From Cunninghamella blakesleeana (taxonomy: Eukaryota > Mucoromycota > Mucoromycetes > Mucorales > Cunninghamellaceae): a stretch of DNA of 64,000 nt. The stretch covers positions 3,279,501-3,343,500 of the forward strand of contig JAFCIZ010000005.1 in NCBI GenBank assembly GCA_017871115.1. The letters run 5' to 3'. The translations under genes were made by a program, and so were the position numbers. Positions 59,511 to 64,000 of this stretch are shown piece after piece (position 1 is the stretch's first letter; every line of letters starts with the position of its first letter). The notes under the pieces are model-generated. The model saw only the letters and a list, made by a program, of their open reading frames with translations. It did no database searches and was not told where the DNA came from.

Positions 59511-60269
59511 TGTCGAGCGCGGTTTCCGTTTTAATTAGAATAGTTTATTTAGCTTAGATACAATTATTATAAAATAAAATAAAAGAATAAAAATAAATAA
59601 AATAAAAGAAAGAATCTTACGCAAAGATAATAAAGAGTAAAAGAAAGTAATAAAACAACCTTACGCAAAGGTGATCAAGGTAAGTAAAATATATAAAAAC
59701 AACCTTACGCAAAGGTGATTAAAAAGTATATGATTTTTATAAAAAATAAATATTCTTACGCAAAGAATAATAAATGTCTAACGCAAAGACAAAAAAATAA
59801 AAGTATCTAAAACTAAGCTTGAGAGGAAGAGTATCTCCTTTATTTTTCTGCCTTCGAGTTGGCCTTTATATAGTTTTTGGTTTGGCGTTTGTGGGTCGCC
59901 GAGAGGAATTTCCAGAACAACACGGCATGGTGCCCGGGGTTACGAGCGGCGCTTAAAACCTTGGACCAGTTTAGGAAGGTTCTTCGGACTTTGGATTTCT
60001 TCCTGTTTTTTGGAATCGTTGGTTTGAAACTCCTCTTTCTTTTCCTTTCTTCTCTTTCTAACTCCATATTTTTATTTTTTATTTCTTCATTATTTTTAGT
60101 TGTAGATTTACTAATTGAATCTTTTGTAATATTATTATTTTTAAATAAATCATTATTTTCTTCCTCAATAATAATATTGTTATTGTCATCATTGTCTTCA
60201 TCCATTTTAGTGCTTTCTAATTCCTTGAAAGCATCGTCTTTACTATTACTAGTTATTTTATTGCCGACA
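59511..60269 (-). mobile_element. Solo LTR, family G, second copy
   Basis: 759 bp, nearly identical to 11159-11917, with the 4-bp duplication GAAG (59507-59510, 60270-60273). It inserted at the start of an R1 repeat. Confidence 0.93.
59840..60268 (-). CDS. LTR-encoded C-terminal part of an accessory ORF, family G, second copy
   Basis: Same open frame as at 11488-11916. By chance the frame stays open beyond the LTR into flanking DNA up to an ATG at 60313; that part is not element sequence. The fact that both copies are open supports coding function in the LTR. Confidence 0.58.
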   Translation of the reverse strand, partial: VGNKITSNSKDDAFKELESTKMDEDNDDNNNIIIEEENNDLFKNNNITKDSISKSTTKNNEEIKNKNMELEREERKRKRSFKPTIPKNRKKSKVRRTFLNWSKVLSAARNPGHHAVLFWKFLSATHKRQTKNYIKANSKAEK

Positions 60270-60273
60270 GAAG

Positions 60274-60764
60274 TGTCACGTGCGGTGCTTCGACTTGAAA
60301 TGGCTAGGTTCAAGTACTTGTAAAAATAAAATAAAATAAAAAAAAATCAAAATCAAATAAAATAATTATCAAAAACGGAAACTATCCAACGAAAATATTC
60401 TCTAAACTAAAAAAAACAAAAACAAAAATAACTAAAATAAAAATAAAAAAATCTACTTGTGATCAATACACGAAAGAGAGGTAAAGATGATTTTATTTCT
60501 AATTCAGTTTGACCTGGTGTATATATAATCATTGTCGGCATTTAAAAATAATTAAAAATAATCCAAATCTAGATAGAATTCGAAATAAAGAAAAATATAA
60601 AAATAAAAATAAAATTCTATAAAAAAATATATAAATATAATAAATAAAATAATAACAATTGAAAATAAATAAATATAAATAAAATTGAATATGAAAAAGA
60701 AGAGTTAATGGCCGGAAACAAGACGATCTGGTTTCAAAGACGTCTCAGCATCGTCTCAGAAGTG
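60274..60764 (+). repeat. Dispersed repeat R1, copy 2
   Basis: GGTGCTTCGACTTGAAA TGGCTAGGTTCAAG start, A-rich body, GATCAATACACGAAAGAG, GTCGGCATTTAAAA and the end TTTCAAAGACGTCTCAGC. It is in tandem with copy 3. Confidence 0.65.
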
Positions 60765-61340
60765 ATACGGATGGTGCTTCAACTTGAAGTGGCTAGGTTC
60801 AAGAGTTGTATGTATCAGAGTTTGCTAGTGTTTAATTCGATAGGGGAATTCGAATTAAACAATATCAGAATAAAATAAAAAAAATAAATAAAACAAAAAA
60901 ATGAACAATAAAAGTTAAAAATAATTAACACGAAATAACTAACTAAAATAAAATAAGAAAAACAAAAAATAATTCAATCTTCAAAAAAATACTTCAACTA
61001 AAAGAAATAAAAAACTAAAACTAAAAAACCAAATCGAGTGACTAATACGCTAAAGAAAAGTCTAGTTTTATTATTATAATGAAATTCTGATTTTATGGTT
61101 GCATATTTCTATCGGGATTTAAAATATAATAAAGTTTAAAAATAAAATAAAAAATAAATAAAAAGATAATAATAAAAATAATAAAATAATAATAAAATAA
61201 TAAATAAAAATAATATAACATGTAATAGAAATAGTAAAATAAATAAATTAACAAAAATAATATATAAAAATATAAAATAATTTAAATAAAAAAGAAAAGT
61301 TCAAGACGGAGCGACTTCAAAGACGCACTGGCGCCCTCTC
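60765..61340 (+). repeat. Dispersed repeat R1, copy 3
   Basis: GGTGCTTCAACTTGAAGTGG start, body with CTAATACGCTAAAGAAAAG and ATCGGGATTTAAAA, end CTTCAAAGACGCACTGG. It runs up to the tRNA palindrome. No ORF. Confidence 0.62.
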
Positions 61341-61351
61341 AGAAGCATCCA

Positions 61352-61424
61352 GCTTCTTTGGCTCAGTCGGTAGAGCGTCAGTCTCATAATCTGAAGGTCA
61401 GCAGTTCGAGCCTGCTAAGGAGCA
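61352..61424 (+). tRNA. tRNA-Met (CAT), palindrome left arm
   Basis: 73 nt, identical to 11929-12001. Followed by TTACCTTTTGC and a T run, a likely Pol III terminator. Confidence 0.95.
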
Positions 61425-61483
61425 TTACCTTTTGCAAAATTTTTTGACAAAATTTCCAAAACGAAAAATTTTGCAAAAGGTAA

Positions 61484-61556
61484 TGCTCCTTAGCAGGCTC
61501 GAACTGCTGACCTTCAGATTATGAGACTGACGCTCTACCGACTGAGCCAAAGAAGC
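61484..61556 (-). tRNA. tRNA-Met (CAT), palindrome right arm
   Basis: 73 nt, identical in sequence to the left-arm gene and transcribed toward it. Confidence 0.95.
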
Positions 61557-61567
61557 TGGATGCTTCT

Positions 61568-62233
61568 CTGTGACCGCATGTTGATAATTGAGATTGACAA
61601 ATATTATTTTTATCTTTTATACGATTTATATTTATTAAAATGATGAATAAACAATTGAAATTTATATAAAATAAATGCAAAAGTCTTTTAAATAATTTAT
61701 GATTTAAAAATATAGCAACTTATAAAAGTAGAAATAAAGTAAAATAGAAATTAAGATTAAGCAGTATGCAATAAGATTTTAAGGTCAGAGGAAGAGGTCA
61801 TTATACTGAGTAAAAATTAAATAAAATGATATATTTATTATAAAAATATTATTTAATAATTTAACAAAACAAAAAGAAAAAAAAAAAAACCAATCTAATT
61901 ATATTAATACTATTTATGACCCAAGGGTATGTTACAAAGCAAAAGAAGTAAGAGGAAAAAACTCTAATGGTGTAAATAGGTGGATGAAACTTTAAAAACG
62001 AAATATTTTTTTTTCCAACCGGACTAGCTTTTACGACAATATAAAATTAAGTCATATTTATTTTTTATATAAATTGTATCTTTATTAAAAATCAATTCAT
62101 ATTTATATATATATATATATATATATATTGTTATAGTGATATTAAAAAAGTTATTTTGGATTCTTTTATACAAGTGATCATCCAATCAAAATAACTAAAA
62201 AGTGAAAGAGTGAAAATTGAGTTTTAAAATAGG

Positions 62234-62268
<35 letters not shown>

Positions 62269-63380
62269 AATAGTAATATTTAAAAGATAGCAAGTAGCTA
62301 ATATTTTAAGAAAAAAGAATTGTAATATGTTGTACTTTTATTCAAGTTGCAATTGTTACCTCTATTGATAAGCAAATCAAGCTGACCTATTTTTTTTAAA
62401 GTGTATGGGAAAAATATAACATTAGAAGAGGATTCTATTTTTATAAATCTGAAAAAATATAAAAATTAGAGCTGTATAACTTCTTTTTCAGTTTTATTCT
62501 CTTGTTTAATTCCCTAAGAATATTTAGATTGTTCTATTTGATGCTTTACCATTTATTATATTCTCATTTAAATGCTGGGACATTTTTTTGTGCATATATG
62601 TATTGCCCTTATGTTTAGTATGTGGGCGTATTTGGTGCATATATGCATAAAAAATGATTCTTGATGCACACAAATACTTTTTTATTCACAAATCGTAAAG
62701 TACTTGCGCTAAAAACTGATTCTGGAAAAATAAACATTTGCAATAATTTTTTTTTAAAATAAAATATCTAAGCTTAATGAATTTTTTTTTATTAAATTTT
62801 ATTTTAATCAAAACAGCTGGAATTTTTCTGACTGTAAACTCTAAATTTGCAATAACAATTACCGAGATGATAATAAATGTTTAAAGGTGATATGTTGCTT
62901 GACAAAATTCATATGGTATATAAAATTACTTTTAAATTCCGACCTTCATTATACGTCCATCTTTTTTTTATTTTGTTTATTTAGCATACAAGCCAAAACT
63001 TTAATGAAATAAAAAGCTTATCGGTCATTTTCATTAATAATAAAGGTAAATGAAAGTTGACTGAGAATAGTTTCAATATATGAATTTTTGTAATATAAAT
63101 ATATAATTATTAAAGAGAGCAAAATAAAATGATATTAAAAAAAAAAAATCATATTTTAAGAATAGGTTGATGAATTTTATCAATAACTCTTTAAGTTTTA
63201 AACATACTTTTTTATTTTTTTTTATTTTTGTTTTTGAAAAAAAGTAAACTAAATAATATTGTTATTAGATTTTGAAAAAGTAAATATTTAGGAAATCTTT
63301 TGTAGATCAATACTTATATTTATTTTTTTTTAATTTTGTTATTTTGGACTCTTTATTTCTAAAACTTGTTAGAAAAAAAA
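61568..63380. other. Intergenic, AT-rich, with an LTR fossil at about 61700-61920
   Basis: GATTAAGCAGTATGCAATAAG and the following TTATTATAAAAATATT region resemble a decayed B/E-type U3. An (AT)n microsatellite lies at 62107-62128 and a T run at 62236-62267. No gene or RNA seen. Confidence 0.5.
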
Positions 63381-64000
63381 ATGATTAAAAAGCCATTGTA
63401 TATGATATTAGTATTAGTATTCTTGTCTAATTGGATTATAAATGTTTTGTGTCAAGATTTTCCTATTAAAAGAATATATCCAAGTAAGTTTGTTTATTTA
63501 GTAGTAAAATTCAAGCGAGCCAGTGATTTGATATATTATTAATACTATTATTTTATAAAAAAAAGTGTGCTCAACTATTGATGACATGTTGTATTGTTTT
63601 GGTGGAGCCATTAATGAAACCTTTGATGCGATCCATAACACTACGAACAGTCATATTGTTTTAAATTTAAAATTATATAATGGTTTCAATAATTTTAATT
63701 TCTCTATGGCCACATGGAATGAAACATCAGTTAAGGCTAACAATGGGACGTCTTCAATAAATCTGCCCCCATTAGCACTTGGAGCAAGTGCCTATGTAAA
63801 ATCAGATAACAGTTATATAATATATGGTGGTTATATTAATAATGATAATAAATCCAATCCTTATCCTTTTATAAAATATCAACCACAGTCCAATCAATGG
63901 ACTGTCTTACCTTCACCAGTTAATTACACGTAATATATACATATACAACTACTCTATTTATTGTTTTATGAATTAATTGATTTTAAAAATTCGCATGTTT
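63381..64000 (+). CDS. Secreted or membrane kelch-repeat protein, 5' exons, partial
   Basis: Exon 1, 63381-63483, encodes a signal peptide (MIKKPLYMILVLVFLSNW, then INVLCQ). Intron 1 runs 63484-63565 (GTAAGT...AAAG). Exon 2, 63566-63929, encodes kelch-like segments: MLYCFGGAINET and YIIYGGYINNDN followed by WTVLPSP. Intron 2 probably starts at 63930 (GTAATA); reading through it would stop at once. Exon 1 ends in phase 1 and exon 2 in phase 2, consistent with continuation past the window. Several N-X-S/T sites fit an extracellular protein. Kelch propellers of this kind are common in Mucoromycota; the ligand is unknown. Confidence 0.75.

Larger units (their letters stand above)
61341..61567. 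repeat. 104-bp perfect inverted repeat holding two tRNA-Met genes
   Basis: Arms 61341-61444 and 61464-61567 are identical in inverted orientation, with a 19-bp spacer. Each arm contains a complete tRNA-Met plus flanks. Such a palindrome can extrude as a cruciform or be a fold-back artefact of assembly. Confidence 0.9.

Overview
This 64 kb window is a very AT-rich eukaryotic sequence, most likely from an early-diverging filamentous fungus (Mucoromycota-like). The evidence is short introns with GTAAGT donors, nuclear-type tRNA genes without encoded CCA, a secreted kelch-type gene of a style common in Mucoromycota, chromodomain Ty3 elements and a DIRS element. The species cannot be fixed from sequence alone. 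More than half of the window is nested retrotransposons; host genes are few.

Layout. 1-9866: the 3' part of a + strand Ty3-like element (A) whose 3' LTR is split by a complete chromovirus F (3336-9215, - strand). 9886-12001: a solo LTR, tRNA-Ala, an LTR-G solo LTR that carries an ORF, and tRNA-Met. 12063-46644: a Russian-doll cluster of four - strand elements. D (12111-37086) has its 3' LTR split by C (12153-20244) and by B (20326-28801). E (37255-46072) sits in another LTR to the right. Removing C, B and one copy of each 4-bp target duplication leaves a D 3' LTR of 795 bp, the same as its 5' LTR, which confirms the nesting. 46645-54409: LTR fossils around a YdjM/DUF457-like membrane protein gene and one small hypothetical ORF. 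54410-58716: a solo LTR containing a defective DIRS element, itself broken by an F-type solo LTR. 58717-61567: dispersed repeats, a second G solo LTR and a perfect tail-to-tail palindrome of two tRNA-Met genes. 63381-end: the first exons of a secreted kelch-type protein.

Elements A, B, C, D and E share an unusual architecture: LTR - PBS - gag (no zinc knuckle, Asn/Gln-rich tail) - (-1 frameshift) - protease/RT/RNase H - noncoding spacer with a conserved small hairpin - a separate integrase ORF - a fourth ORF (ORF4) whose last codons lie inside the 3' LTR. The frameshift signal is an A AAA AAC heptamer directly before the gag stop, followed by a stem-loop with compensatory changes. The spacer hairpin also shows compensatory changes and is repeated up to seven times.

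The most interesting observation is that C and D have nearly identical gag-pol and identical integrase proteins, but very different ORF4 and U3 palindrome arrays. ORF4 and the facing U3 repeats therefore seem to evolve or be exchanged as one cassette. This suggests an element-encoded factor acting on its own LTR, by analogy with VANC proteins of VANDAL elements; that function is inference.
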